A DNA stretch of 64,000 nucleotides from Sphaerisporangium fuscum (GCF_018531465.1 NZ_JAHDTF010000005.1:1-64000); one strand, 5' to 3'; shown: positions 1-8,853, counted from the stretch's first letter. A program made the numbers and translations. The notes: a model not told the origin generated them from the letters alone.

Positions 1-2032
1 TCCGGGTTGACCAGCCCGGCGGCGAACGCCGCGACTGGCTGACGGACCTGGAAGAAAAGGCCCGTACCCGCCGGCCGATCGTGCCGCTGTGGCTTCGCTC
101 GCGCACCGAGGCCATCCACACCCTTCGCTGGGTCGGCGCGCACTACGCGCACGTCACCGGCTACCAACTCGCCCGCGCCCCGCTGTACGCCGGACGGCTG
201 GCCTTCCGTTCCCCGCGTGGGTTCGCGCGGCTGGTCGGTGGCATGGTCAAGTGGACATGGGACCTGGAAGGCGAACCGGTACGGCTGGCCGCCGTCCAGA
301 AGGCCGACCCCGAGAACTACCTCAAGCTTTCCCGCCAGCGTGACGCCCGCGTCCGGCTGCGCGTGTGGGTCTCCGGCGCCACCCTGGTCACACTGCTGAT
401 CGCGGGCATCCTGGTCGCCTCGGCGCCCACCGCCGCGCAATGGGGTGCCCTCGCCGTCGCCCTGGCCGTTCTCGGCGTGCTCGGCAAGCCCGCCGACCGG
501 CCGCTGATCAACCGCGCCGTCATCCCCACCAGCGTGGAGAAGCTCACCAGCGACATCGTGATCCGCGCACTGACCGCCATCCGCGTGACCGGCCTCACGG
601 CCAAGAACGCCGACATCCGCTTCGTGGCGCCGATCACCCGCGACGGCCCCGGCTGGCGTGCCGACATCGACCTCCCCTACGGCGTGACGGTGGCCGATGT
701 GCTGGAGGAGCGGCCCCGGCCTCGGCGCTTCGCCGGCCGCTGGGCTGCATCTGGCCCGAGGGTGACCGCGCCATCCACGAAGGGCGGTTGATCCTGTGGG
801 TCGGAGACAAGGACCTGTCCAAGACCAACGTGCGGTTCGCTCTGACCAAGGCCAACAGCCACGACGTGTTCAAGGGCATCCCGTTCGGCAACGACCCCCG
901 AGGCCGCACCATCACCGTCCCGCTGATCCAACACAACGTGCTGATGGGTTCGCAGCCCGGCCAGGGCAAGACCGCCGCGGTGCGCGCATTGGCCTGCGGC
1001 GCAGTGCTCGACCCCACCGCGGAGCTGTGGATTCACGAACTCAAGGGCACCGGCGACCTCGACCCGCTGGAGATCAACTGCCACCGCTTCATCTCCGGCA
1101 TCGAAGACCCCGCCATCGGCTACGCCGCCGATTCGCTCACCCTGCTGCGCAAAGAGGTCATGCGCCGCGCCGCCGCCCTCAAAGCCCTGCCCGCCGACCT
1201 GTGCCCGGACAAGCGCGTCACACGGGCCATCGCCGACAAGCGCGCCCTCGGCCTTCACCCGCTGGTGGCCATCTTCGACGAGTGCCAGAACCTGTTCGCC
1301 CATCCCGAGTACGGCAAGCAGGCCGGCGATGACGCCGAGTTCATCATCAAACTCGGCCGCGCCCTCGGCGTGGTGCTCATCCTGGCCACCCAGCGCCCCG
1401 ACAAGGCCAGCCTCCCCACCGGCGTCAGCGCGAACGTGTCCATCCGGTTCTGTCTGCGCGTCGGTGGCCAGGTCGAAAACGACATGATCCTTGGCACCTC
1501 GGCCTACCAGAACGGCATCCGTGCCACCACCTTCGTGCCCGAGGCCGATGCCGGTATCGGCTACCTGGTCGGCGCGACCCCAATGCCCAAGGTCGTGCGC
1601 ACCGCCTACCTCGACACCCTCGCCACCAAGCGCATCTCCGACCGCGCCCACGCCCTACGGCAGGCCGCCGGCACCCTGTCCGGTCACGCCCTCGGCGAGA
1701 CCCCCGCCCCCACCGCACCGGCGCACGACCTGCTCGCCGACATCCTCGCCGTCGTCGCCCCCTCCGAGGCCAAGGTGTGGAACGAGGTCGTGGTCGCCCG
1801 GCTGGCCGAACTTCGCCCCGAGGTCTACGGCCCCTGGATGGAGCTGGAGGCCGACGCCCGCGCCGCACAGCTCACCACCGCGCTCAAGCCCTACAGCGTC
1901 CGCACCGGACAGGTATGGGGCACCCCCGAGAGCGGAGGCAAGGGCGCCAACCGGCGCGGCATCACCCGCGACGACATCACCACCGCCATCACCGAACGTG
2001 ACGGAAAGCGCGGTTCCGGCACCGCGTCCTGA
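1..2032 (+). pseudogene. FtsK/SpoIIIE-type DNA translocase (TraB-like) of an integrative element; 5' partial, one frame break
   Basis: Hexameric dsDNA pump of the FtsK/TraB kind, which moves actinomycete integrative elements between cells as double-stranded DNA. The reading frame is open from the left edge, so the start lies outside the window. The first part has a membrane stretch (bases about 370-490) and a domain ending near base 716. The rest, in the -1 frame, begins RPLGCIWPEGD, carries Walker A SQPGQGKT (about base 950) and Walker B VAIFDEC (about base 1267), and ends at 2032 with a winged-helix-like tail. The frames cross at the run of four C at 714-717. Neither frame alone gives both halves, so this is a real frame break, a sequencing indel or a slippage site. 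It is followed by a small membrane protein and a methyltransferase, typical AICE company. The FtsK-family call is firm; whether the gene is active is not known. Confidence 0.8.
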
Positions 2033-2042
2033 CCCGCGAACC

Positions 2043-2132
2043 GGTGCTAGGTCTAGCACCTTCCCCCGCTAGACCTAGCACCCCCGCTAGCACCCCATCC
2101 ACTCATCTACCAGCGAACTAGCGTCTAGCGCC
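2043..2132. repeat. Iteron-like cluster of CTAGCACC repeats
   Basis: The octamer CTAGCACC occurs at 2053-2060, 2075-2082 and 2087-2094, with a variant CTAGCGCC at 2125-2132 and an inverted copy at 2043-2050. The first inverted and direct copies form a palindrome with 8-base arms and a GT centre. The cluster lies between the translocase gene and the next element gene. It could be an operator for an element regulator, a transfer site or part of a replication origin. The sequence alone does not decide between these. Confidence 0.6.
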
Positions 2133-2171
2133 CCACCTGCGAAAACCCCGGAAACTGCCCTGGAGGCCCCT

Positions 2172-2390
2172 GTGGGACCCCTCATAGCCCTGCTAGTCCT
2201 CTGCCTACCCGCCGTCACGCTCGGTTACATCGGGTTCTGTCTCGCCTCCCCGTGGGGCACCTGCAAGCGGTGCCGACCCGGCGGCAAGAACCGCACCTGC
2301 CGCGCCTGCGACGGCACCGGAATGCGCCCCCGCATCGGCTGGCAGCTCTACGTCTACGCCCGCCGTCTCCACCGCGACGGCACCCGATGA
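2172..2390 (+). CDS. Small membrane protein with a DnaJ-type zinc-ribbon motif
   Basis: A 72-residue protein with a GTG start. An N-terminal hydrophobic segment (residues about 3-25) is followed by two CxxC pairs, CKRC and CRAC, separated by 11 residues with a DGTG motif after them, like half of a DnaJ-type zinc-binding repeat. It probably sits in the membrane with a small cytoplasmic zinc knuckle. Its stop overlaps the start of the methyltransferase gene (ATGA), so the two are translationally coupled. Small proteins of this look are common in actinomycete integrative elements beside the transfer genes; their function is unknown. Confidence 0.65.
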   Translation: MGPLIALLVLCLPAVTLGYIGFCLASPWGTCKRCRPGGKNRTCRACDGTGMRPRIGWQLYVYARRLHRDGTR

Positions 2391-3358
2391 CCGCCCTCAT
2401 GACCGCCGGTTCGATGTGCAGCGGATACGGCGGCCTCGACCTCGCCGTCTCCGAGGTACTCGGCACCCGGCTGCTGTGGGTCGCCGACAACGACCCCAAC
2501 GCCGCACTCTGCCTGGCTCACCGCTTCCCCGACGCGCCCAACCTCGGCGACATCCGCGCCGTCGACTGGGCGCGCGTACCCGCTCCGGACGTGGTGGCCG
2601 CCGGCTTTCCCTGCCAGCCCGTCTCATCCGCCGGTCTCGGCCTCGGCCTGGACGACGAAAGGTGGTTGCTCGATGACATCGCCGATGCTGTCGGCCGAAT
2701 GGAACCACGACCCCGGCTGCTCGTGCTCGAAAACGTCGATGGGCTGCTGTCTGCAAACCGTGGGCACGCTATGGCCCGAGTCGTATCTCGACTGGCCGCG
2801 CTCGGCTACATGGGACGCTACCGGGTTCTACGAGCATCCGACGTCGGCGCCCCGCACCAGCGCGCCCGGATCTTCATCCTCGCCTGGCCTGCTACCGACC
2901 CCGCGCACCTCCGACACCAACGGCACCGGCACCCGGGGCAACGGCGGCCCGGACCTGCGCACGGTGGTCAGCCTGCTCCCCACCCCCAGAGCGACGGACG
3001 GCACCCATGGCGGCCCCAACCAGCGCGGCAGCTCCGGAGACCTGACCCTGCCGTCACTGACGGTCCGGCTGTCGAGTGGGGACGCTACGAAGCCGCCATC
3101 CGCCGATGGGAACACCTCACCGGACGCCCCGCCCCCTGCCCCACCGAACCCGCCCCGCGAGGCGGCCGGCGACTCGCCCCGCCCTTCTCCGAATGGCTGA
3201 TGGGCCTGTCCGCCGGATGGGTCACCGCCGTCCCCGACATCAGCCGCAACGGACAGCTCCACCTGATCGGCAACGGCGTCGTCCCCCAACAGGCCATCGC
3301 CGCACTGCTCGACCTACTCCCCGATCACCTCGCCCTGGACAGGAAGGAAGCCGCGTGA
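2387..3358 (+). CDS. C5 cytosine-specific DNA methyltransferase with two compensating frame breaks in the middle
   Basis: Transfers a methyl group from SAM to cytosine C5. Visible motifs are SGYGGLDLA (motif I), GFPCQPVS with the catalytic Cys (IV), LENVDGLL (VI), QRARIFILA (VIII) and a C-terminal GNGVVPQQA (X), all in one frame of 323 codons. Between about 2890 and 3075 that frame is low-complexity Arg/His/Pro sequence. The next frame over reads as protein with a repeated motif, LLPTPRTSD and LLPTPRATD, typical of the variable region of phage and AICE methylases. The gene therefore seems to have shifted frame near 2885-2895 and back near 3065-3080. No stop results, so a protein can be made, but with a scrambled target-recognition region. 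No restriction endonuclease gene is adjacent. The start at 2387 overlaps the preceding stop. Confidence 0.8.
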   Translation: MTALMTAGSMCSGYGGLDLAVSEVLGTRLLWVADNDPNAALCLAHRFPDAPNLGDIRAVDWARVPAPDVVAAGFPCQPVSSAGLGLGLDDERWLLDDIADAVGRMEPRPRLLVLENVDGLLSANRGHAMARVVSRLAALGYMGRYRVLRASDVGAPHQRARIFILAWPATDPAHLRHQRHRHPGQRRPGPAHGGQPAPHPQSDGRHPWRPQPARQLRRPDPAVTDGPAVEWGRYEAAIRRWEHLTGRPAPCPTEPAPRGGRRLAPPFSEWLMGLSAGWVTAVPDISRNGQLHLIGNGVVPQQAIAALLDLLPDHLALDRKEAA

Positions 3359-3519
3359 TCGGCCGCACCTACCTCGAACGCGGCAAGCCCGTCGTGATCC
3401 TCATCCGCTGGGGACCCGGCGGCGGCCCCCGCAACGTCCTGATCCAACGCGCCGACGGCACCAAAGTCGTCCGCCCCTTCCGCGGCCTGCGCCGCCCCCG
3501 AAAGGAGGACACCGAGTGA
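3355..3519 (+). CDS. Small basic protein of the integrative element
   Basis: A 54-residue protein with a GTG start that overlaps the methyltransferase stop (GTGA). Its own stop overlaps the GTG of the next gene, so the three genes are coupled. The sequence is rich in Arg, Gly and Pro, with a short beta-rich stretch (VVILIRWGPGG, NVLIQRADGTKVV). No known domain is recognised. Small ORFs in this position are frequent in actinomycete integrative elements; the role is unknown. Being held between two coupled genes supports it as a real gene. Confidence 0.6.
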   Translation: MIGRTYLERGKPVVILIRWGPGGGPRNVLIQRADGTKVVRPFRGLRRPRKEDTE

Positions 3520-5471
3520 CCCGCCAATCGTCGCGTTCCACCCCCGTGGCAGGCGGCATGAACACCTTGCCACCCCACGACATCGAGGCCGAACAAGCCG
3601 TACTCGGCTGCATGCTGCTGTCGAGTGAGGCCGCCACCACCGCCGCCGACATCCTCGCCGAGGCCGATTTCTTCCGCCCCGCACACCAGATCGTCTTCGC
3701 CGCGATCGTCGCCCAACAGCAGAATGGACAGCCCGCCGACCCCATCACCATCGCCGACCGGCTGACCCGTACCGGAGAGCTGTCACGCATCGGGGGCGCC
3801 CCATACCTGCACACCCTCATGCAGGCTCCGCCCACCACCGCCAACCTCACCCACTACGCGCGCATCGTCGCCGAGCACGCCCACCGCCGCGGCCTCATCA
3901 CCGCCGGCCAGCGCCTTGCCCAACTCGGCTACACCGACACCGCCGAAGACACCGCCGCCCGCGCCGCCGACCTGGTCACCGGCATCACCACCCCCGCCCG
4001 CCCCTGGGACACCCCCGTCCCGCTCGGCACACGCGGTGCCCTGCCCGTCTTCCCCGCGCACGTCTTCCCCGGCTGGCTGGCCGACTTCGTCTGTGCGCTG
4101 GCCGAGGAAACCCAGACCCCGCCGGACCTGGCAGGATGCATCGCCCTGGCCGCCGTCTCCACCGCCGCCGGCGGACGCGCGATCGTGTGCGTGCGAGGCA
4201 CCTGGACCGAACCGGTCAACATCTACACCGTCGTCGCCATGCCACCCGGCTCCCGCAAGAGCCCGGTATTCCGCGCCATCGTCACCCCGCTGCTCAACGC
4301 AGAGAAGATCCTCCAAGAACGGATCCAACCGCAGATCACCGAGGCCAAAATCGCGCAGAAGGTCGCCCGCGAGGCCGCCGAGAAAGCGACCGCCAAGGCC
4401 ACCACCGCCCGAGGGGAAACCGTCCCCGATGCCCTGGCCGAGGCACAAAGCGCCGCCCTGGCCGTCGAGGACATCACCATCCCGGTAGTCCCCCGGCTGG
4501 TCAGCGACGACGCCACCCCCGAGACCGCCACAACCCTGCTCGCCGAACAAGGCGGACGCCTGGCCGTACTCAGCGCCGAGGGCGGCATCTTCGCCACCCT
4601 GGCAGGCCGCTACTCCGGCACACCCAACCTTGACCTCTTCCTCAAAGGCCACGCCGGAGACCTGCTCATCGTGGACCGGCGCGACCGCCGCGAACGCATC
4701 GACAACCCCGCCCTCACCCTCGGCCTCGCCGTCCAACCCGAGATCATCACCGAAATCGCCCGCTCACCCGGCTTCCGCGGCAAAGGACTACTCGGCCGCA
4801 TCCTCTACAGCCTCCCGGCCTCCAACGTCGGATACCGCAACACCGAACCCGACGCCATCCCCGACGCCGTGTCCGCCACCTACGCCACCAACCTCGAACG
4901 CCTCGTCATGAACATGCACGGCTGGGAAGACCCCGCCCGGCTCATCCTCTCCCCCGAGGCCGCCGAGCTGTTCGCCGTCCAACGCCGCCACACCGAACCC
5001 CGGCTACGCCCACACACCGGCGACCTGAACCACATCGCCGACTGGGCCGCCAAGTTCGACGGCGCCGTAGCCCGCATCGCCGGACTGCTGCACATGGTCA
5101 CCCACATTGACGACGGATGGCGCCACCCCATCGCCGGCACCACCATGGCCGCCGCCATGGAACTGGGCGAATACTTCACCGGCCATGCACTCGCCGCCTT
5201 CGACGCCATGGGCGCCGACCCCGAGCAAGAGGCCGCCCGCGTCGTCCACGAATGGCTGAGCCGTACTAGGCCCAAGCGCTTCACCGTCCGCGAGGCATTC
5301 ACCGCACTCCCGCGAGGCCGCTTTCGCAAGGTGACCGATCTGGAAACGCCGCTCGACCTTCTCGAACAACTCGGCTGGATTCGCCGCGAACCCGAACCAC
5401 CCCGTACCGGCCCTGGCCGCAGGCCCTCGCCCGCGTACGCCGTCCACCCGAGTCTCTGCACTCAGCGATAG
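3516..5471 (+). CDS. Replication-associated protein: DnaB-like N-terminal domain plus DUF3987 helicase-like region
   Basis: A 651-residue protein with a GTG start overlapping the previous stop. Residues about 18-125 match the DnaB N-terminal (primase-interacting) domain, with PPHDIEAEQAVLGCMLLS. Residues about 190-560 resemble DUF3987, a P-loop helicase/primase-associated family, with a Walker-A-like MPPGSRKSP near residue 246. The C-terminal 90 residues look like a winged-helix segment. Fusions of this kind are carried by actinomycete integrative elements and phages and probably act in autonomous replication of the excised circle. A charged, probably helical insert (residues about 265-330) splits the ATPase region. 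Confident on domains, less so on the exact activity. Confidence 0.75.
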   Translation: MTRQSSRSTPVAGGMNTLPPHDIEAEQAVLGCMLLSSEAATTAADILAEADFFRPAHQIVFAAIVAQQQNGQPADPITIADRLTRTGELSRIGGAPYLHTLMQAPPTTANLTHYARIVAEHAHRRGLITAGQRLAQLGYTDTAEDTAARAADLVTGITTPARPWDTPVPLGTRGALPVFPAHVFPGWLADFVCALAEETQTPPDLAGCIALAAVSTAAGGRAIVCVRGTWTEPVNIYTVVAMPPGSRKSPVFRAIVTPLLNAEKILQERIQPQITEAKIAQKVAREAAEKATAKATTARGETVPDALAEAQSAALAVEDITIPVVPRLVSDDATPETATTLLAEQGGRLAVLSAEGGIFATLAGRYSGTPNLDLFLKGHAGDLLIVDRRDRRERIDNPALTLGLAVQPEIITEIARSPGFRGKGLLGRILYSLPASNVGYRNTEPDAIPDAVSATYATNLERLVMNMHGWEDPARLILSPEAAELFAVQRRHTEPRLRPHTGDLNHIADWAAKFDGAVARIAGLLHMVTHIDDGWRHPIAGTTMAAAMELGEYFTGHALAAFDAMGADPEQEAARVVHEWLSRTRPKRFTVREAFTALPRGRFRKVTDLETPLDLLEQLGWIRREPEPPRTGPGRRPSPAYAVHPSLCTQR

Positions 5472-5498
5472 CCGGTCCACAACGGAAGGAGCTGCCCT

Positions 5499-5696
5499 AT
5501 GCCCTCGGCCGCCAAGCCGAATGAGAAGCTCACCGTTCGCCAACTCTGTGAGGAGCTGCAAATCTCCCCATCGACCTTCTACGACTGGCGCCAGAAGGGC
5601 ACCGCCCCGAAGTGCATCCGCATCCCGAACGGCGACCTCCGTATCCGCCGATCCGACTTTGAGAAGTGGCTAGACGAACACGAGGACGCCGCCTGA
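5499..5696 (+). CDS. xis: Excisionase-type helix-turn-helix protein
   Basis: A 65-residue MerR/HTH_17-like DNA-binding protein. The helix-turn-helix covers LTVRQLCEELQISPSTFYDW and is followed by a wing with RIPNGDLRIRRSDFEKWL. Proteins of this kind act as recombination directionality factors or as small regulators. A good ribosome binding site (GGAAGGAG) precedes the ATG. The stop overlaps the integrase start (TGATG), the usual xis-int arrangement of integrative elements, and this supports the excisionase call over a plain repressor. Confidence 0.85.
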   Translation: MPSAAKPNEKLTVRQLCEELQISPSTFYDWRQKGTAPKCIRIPNGDLRIRRSDFEKWLDEHEDAA

Positions 5697-7078
5697 TGGA
5701 CAACATCACCTACAGCGTGCGCTTCTGGAAGACCAAGACCTACAAGGGCGCGAAGGTCACGACCCATACGGTTAGGTGGGTCGTCGGTGGTCGCGAATGG
5801 AAGGAACCGTTCCGGAACCTCGCACAAGCCGAGAGCTTCCGGGCGCGCCTGATGACCGCAGCGCGCGAAGGGGAAGCCTTCGACGTGCGGACCGGGCGCC
5901 CGATCTCGTGGAAACGCGAAGAGTCCACGCTGAGCTGGTACGCCTTAACACTGGCCTACGTGGACGCCAAATGGCCGTACGCTTCACCGAACCACCGCCG
6001 AGGAATCGCCGAAGCCCTCACCGATGCGACCGAAGCCCTTCTGACCAGCGAGGCCGGCGCCCCCTCCCGAGACCTCCGGCGCGCCGCCCTTCGCTGGGCC
6101 TACAGCACTCGCATTCGAGACAACGCACGGCCGCCCGCCGACCTCATCCACGTCATTCGATGGCTGGAACAGCACACGATCCAGGTGACAGCGTTCACCG
6201 AACCGGGAAAGGGCGCGGCCCTGGCCCGCGCCGTACTCGACAGAGTCAGCCGGACCAAAGACGGCGAATTGGCGGCGCCGAACACCGCCAACCGCAAGCG
6301 GATGGTTCTCAACAACGCGATGGAGCACGCCCGCGAGATGGGCGTACTACCAGCCAACCCACTCAAGGCCGTGAAGTGGACAAAGCCTCGCACACTTACC
6401 ACGGTGGACCCTCGAACAGTCATCAATATCGATCAAGCCCGGCGGTTCCTCACAGCCGTCCGCCGGCACAGCGAACGCGGAGCGCGAATGCAGGCGTTCT
6501 TCGGCTGCATGTACTACGCCGCCCTGCGGCCGGAGGAAGTTGTTGACCTCCGGCGCGAGCACCTGGTGAGCTTGCCTGACGACGGATGGGGAGAGATGCG
6601 GCTCACCAACGCCGAACCCCGCGCCGGAAGCCGCTGGACGAACAACGGCCAGCCACGAGAGCGCCGCGCCCTCAAGCACCGCGCGGACGGCGAGACACGG
6701 CCGGTACCGATTCACCCCGAGCTGGTGACCCTCCTACGGGCGCACCTGAAGGAGTTCGGCACCGGCCCCGAGGGACGCGTGTTCATCGGCCCCCGCGGCG
6801 GACTGATGACCGATCGGGCTTACCTCAAGGTGTTCCACGAGGCCCGAGAGCAGGCATTCAGCGCCGAGGAAGCCGCCTCACCTCTCATGGATGTCCCCTA
6901 CGCCCTCCGGCACGCCGCCGTCTCCACATGGCTCAACGCCGGCGTCCCGGCCCCCCAAGTCGCGGAATGGGCAGGCCACAGCGTGGACGTGCTCTTGCGG
7001 GTATATGCCAAGTGCATTCACGGTCAGGAGGGCGAGGCCATGCGCCGCATATGGGACGCCACCAACGGTGGAGCTTAG
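5696..7078 (+). CDS. int: Site-specific tyrosine recombinase (integrase)
   Basis: A 460-residue integrase that inserts and excises the element. The N-terminal 60 residues look like an arm-binding AP2-type domain, a SAM-like core-binding domain follows (about 150-250), and the catalytic domain occupies about 265-455. The catalytic Arg is in AALRPEEV, the second Arg/His box in YALRHAAVSTW, and the nucleophile Tyr in GHSVDVLLRVYAKC. The ATG at 5696 is chosen because it overlaps the xis stop. In related elements int lies next to an attachment site in a tRNA gene. Here the nearest tRNA, tRNA-Tyr, is 1.8 kb away with its 3' end toward int. The base composition is somewhat less biased than in neighbouring chromosomal genes. 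Confidence 0.93.
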   Translation: MDNITYSVRFWKTKTYKGAKVTTHTVRWVVGGREWKEPFRNLAQAESFRARLMTAAREGEAFDVRTGRPISWKREESTLSWYALTLAYVDAKWPYASPNHRRGIAEALTDATEALLTSEAGAPSRDLRRAALRWAYSTRIRDNARPPADLIHVIRWLEQHTIQVTAFTEPGKGAALARAVLDRVSRTKDGELAAPNTANRKRMVLNNAMEHAREMGVLPANPLKAVKWTKPRTLTTVDPRTVINIDQARRFLTAVRRHSERGARMQAFFGCMYYAALRPEEVVDLRREHLVSLPDDGWGEMRLTNAEPRAGSRWTNNGQPRERRALKHRADGETRPVPIHPELVTLLRAHLKEFGTGPEGRVFIGPRGGLMTDRAYLKVFHEAREQAFSAEEAASPLMDVPYALRHAAVSTWLNAGVPAPQVAEWAGHSVDVLLRVYAKCIHGQEGEAMRRIWDATNGGA

Positions 7079-7089
7079 TTGCCATTGAG

Positions 7090-7905
7090 CTACTTGGTAA
7101 GCAAGTCCCCTAGATTGTGCTGTATAGGGTCGCGCACAATGCGCTCACCCTTGGGAATAGACGCCATTCCCCACGGCGGTTCCCACCACGGCGCATCCGA
7201 CCCCACCGCCTCCTCCCTCATCCGTTTCAGGTCAACCAGCGAGATTGACCCGTAGACAGTCCGAATTATGCCCAAAGAACGCCAATTTCGGAGAACGCGA
7301 GCAACCGAGGCGAGGCTTGCGCCAATCCATGCAGCCAAGTCGGACTGGGACAAGGGGGGTGCCAGGGTTAATAGCTTGTGCTGCTCTGACCTGTTTTCGC
7401 CGAATCGATACAGAATGTCGAGCAGCAACCGGGCAAGGCGAGTACTGACATCTAAGTGACTAGAAGCTCGGGCTTGTATACCTATATGTAGCTGCGTAAT
7501 GGCACAGTTCACGAGCATCTGTTGAACCGCTGGCACGCTGGCTATCAGCGCTGAAACCCTTCCTGAAGGAACCTCAAGCACGACCCCTTTCTTCAGGACA
7601 ACGGCTCGCGTGATCCCGTTACGCCCCAACCAGTAAGGGCGCGCAGGTTCAATTGCATGCAGGACGCTAACCAGATCCCCCGGCCCTGAGATATCTACGA
7701 CCGTTCGGCTATGTGGCCCGACCTCCACCTCAAGTCGGGTCCAGCAGCCTGGCATCAATACAGCAAGTTTGGACATGCCATCCGAGAGGATGATGTCGCC
7801 TTTGTAGACTGTTCTGCTGGTTGCTTGCTTTCGGAAGCTGGCTTTCTCAGACGCCGAGAGCCCTTCCCAGAAGGTGGGCTGATTAGACAGAACCCGCTTT
7901 GGCAT
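7090..7905 (-). CDS. Crp/Fnr-family transcriptional regulator
   Basis: A 271-residue protein with an N-terminal cyclic-nucleotide-binding-like beta barrel (residues about 25-135) and a C-terminal Crp-type helix-turn-helix (LSQSDLAAWIGASLASVARV, residues about 195-215). No cysteines in an Fnr iron-sulfur pattern are seen, and the usual phosphate-binding cassette of Crp (GE...RSA) is not clear, so the ligand is unknown. The ATG at 7905 is preferred, with GGAAGG 9 bases upstream; the upstream in-frame ATG at 7932 lies inside the preceding gene. It follows a small membrane protein gene on the same strand and converges with int. GC is clearly lower than in the chromosome around it, suggesting acquired cargo. 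Confidence 0.8.
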   Translation of the reverse strand: MPKRVLSNQPTFWEGLSASEKASFRKQATSRTVYKGDIILSDGMSKLAVLMPGCWTRLEVEVGPHSRTVVDISGPGDLVSVLHAIEPARPYWLGRNGITRAVVLKKGVVLEVPSGRVSALIASVPAVQQMLVNCAITQLHIGIQARASSHLDVSTRLARLLLDILYRFGENRSEQHKLLTLAPPLSQSDLAAWIGASLASVARVLRNWRSLGIIRTVYGSISLVDLKRMREEAVGSDAPWWEPPWGMASIPKGERIVRDPIQHNLGDLLTK

Positions 7906-7909
7906 CGAT

Positions 7910-8107
7910 CTACGCCTTCCACCAGATCCCATATAGAGCCCACAGGATCGCCGGTATCGCACCCAGTAGCGCGGTGAGAGCGAGAAGGACTCGCGCAGCA
8001 CGGGCGGGCGCCAGCTTTGCGAGGTGTACGGTGGCGTACCCTGCCATGTAGACGATGGCAAGCGTTACAATAACGCCGGCGACCATCGTGAGCGTCTCTC
8101 GCATCAT
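7910..8107 (-). CDS. Small two-helix membrane protein paired with the Crp-like regulator
   Basis: A 65-residue protein with two hydrophobic segments (residues about 6-27 and 40-61) joined by a basic loop, LAKLAPARAARV. The ribosome binding site GGAGG is correctly placed before the start at 8107. It is the first gene of a two-gene unit with the Crp-like regulator, 4 bases apart, and lies between the integrase and the tRNA. No family is recognised. It may sense or sequester the regulator at the membrane, but this is only a guess from position. Confidence 0.6.
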   Translation of the reverse strand: MMRETLTMVAGVIVTLAIVYMAGYATVHLAKLAPARAARVLLALTALLGAIPAILWALYGIWWKA

Positions 8108-8195
8108 CAGACCTCCAACACCTCTTCGCCGAGCGGCTTTCGGGACGTAAGTTTGTACGGCGTGGCAGGAGCCGTATGAGAAGAGATTAGAGGAA

Positions 8196-8259
8196 AGGGC
8201 GACTTAGGGCACCTCGCCCTCTCTCAGAGGCGATTTACCCCCCACATTCGCCCTCTGAG
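8196..8259. promoter_or_regulatory. Alternating inverted repeats of the AGGGCGA motif upstream of the membrane protein/Crp unit
   Basis: AGGGCGA at 8196-8202 faces TCGCCCT at 8214-8220. A second pair, CTCAGAGGCGA (8223-8233) and TCGCCCTCTGAG (8248-8259), is an 11-bp inverted repeat with one bulged base. Four half sites of one motif in alternating orientation, 90-150 bases upstream of the minus-strand start at 8107, suggest an operator. The adjacent Crp-like regulator is an obvious candidate to bind it. A nested hairpin or terminator is the alternative. Confidence 0.45.
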
Positions 8260-8451
8260 CAGGCAAAACAGCCCGCCATGATCTACAGAATCATCGCACT
8301 GGATAAGGTGCCAGGGGGATAGAAGTTACACTTCTCAGCAAATGCCCTGGTTAAGCCGGGTGAGGATTTTCCCCCATGCGAGTTCTTTCGGTATGTTGGT
8401 GCGCACTGATGTCCTTGCCTCTTCGCCGAGCGCATCGGGCTATCAGTCCAA

Positions 8452-8497
8452 GAGGGGCGGGGAGTTCCGGGGTGGCAGCCGGAGCGCCCCGCCCCTC
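8452..8497. repeat. GC-rich 11-bp inverted repeat
   Basis: GAGGGGCGGGG at 8452-8462 pairs perfectly with CCCCGCCCCTC at 8487-8497 around a 24-base loop. No poly-T tract follows on either strand. It may be a terminator-like structure or a protein-binding site near the end of the element. It belongs to no recognised gene. Confidence 0.45.
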
Positions 8498-8810
8498 ACC
8501 TCACCTCAGGAGACATTGATAGTCCTGTCCATAGCCGCGCTCACCATCGGCAAGGATCAGGCTCGTTTCGTTGAGCACCCCCTGCCAGCTTCAGACGATC
8601 AAAGGCTGCGTACAGCAGAGAGGCTCACGCCGTGAAGTGGGTGAGTGCAGCTGCTCGGCAGGAGCGGGGATGGTGCGTGGCCGTACCGACGGCCGGCACG
8701 CCGAAGCCATGCCGGATCACGAACGCTGCGAAGCCCGAAGACTTGGCCGCGTATTGGCCGCGACGGCCCGTAGAGCGCCGTTGCCAGCCGCAGACAGCCG
8801 GACACAAAGC

Positions 8811-8853
8811 AAGAGGCCCGCCACCGCGTTTCCGCTGGTGACGGGCCTCTTTC
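8811..8853 (-). terminator. Intrinsic terminator of tRNA-Tyr
   Basis: A near-perfect hairpin lies directly downstream of the tRNA 3' end on the minus strand. The arms AAAGAGGCCCGTCACC and GGTGGCGGGCCTCTT enclose a short loop, with one mismatched position. Its distance of about 9 bases from the tRNA end makes it the natural transcription stop for this single-tRNA gene. Confidence 0.75.

Noticed and set aside
1..7078. Prophage
   Set aside because: No capsid, portal, terminase, tail or lysis genes are seen; an FtsK-like translocase with replication protein, xis and int fits an integrative conjugative element better.
8632..8841. Short GTG-started frame considered as a gene between the element and the tRNA
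   Set aside because: No domain or ribosome binding site, and it overlaps the tRNA terminator hairpin.
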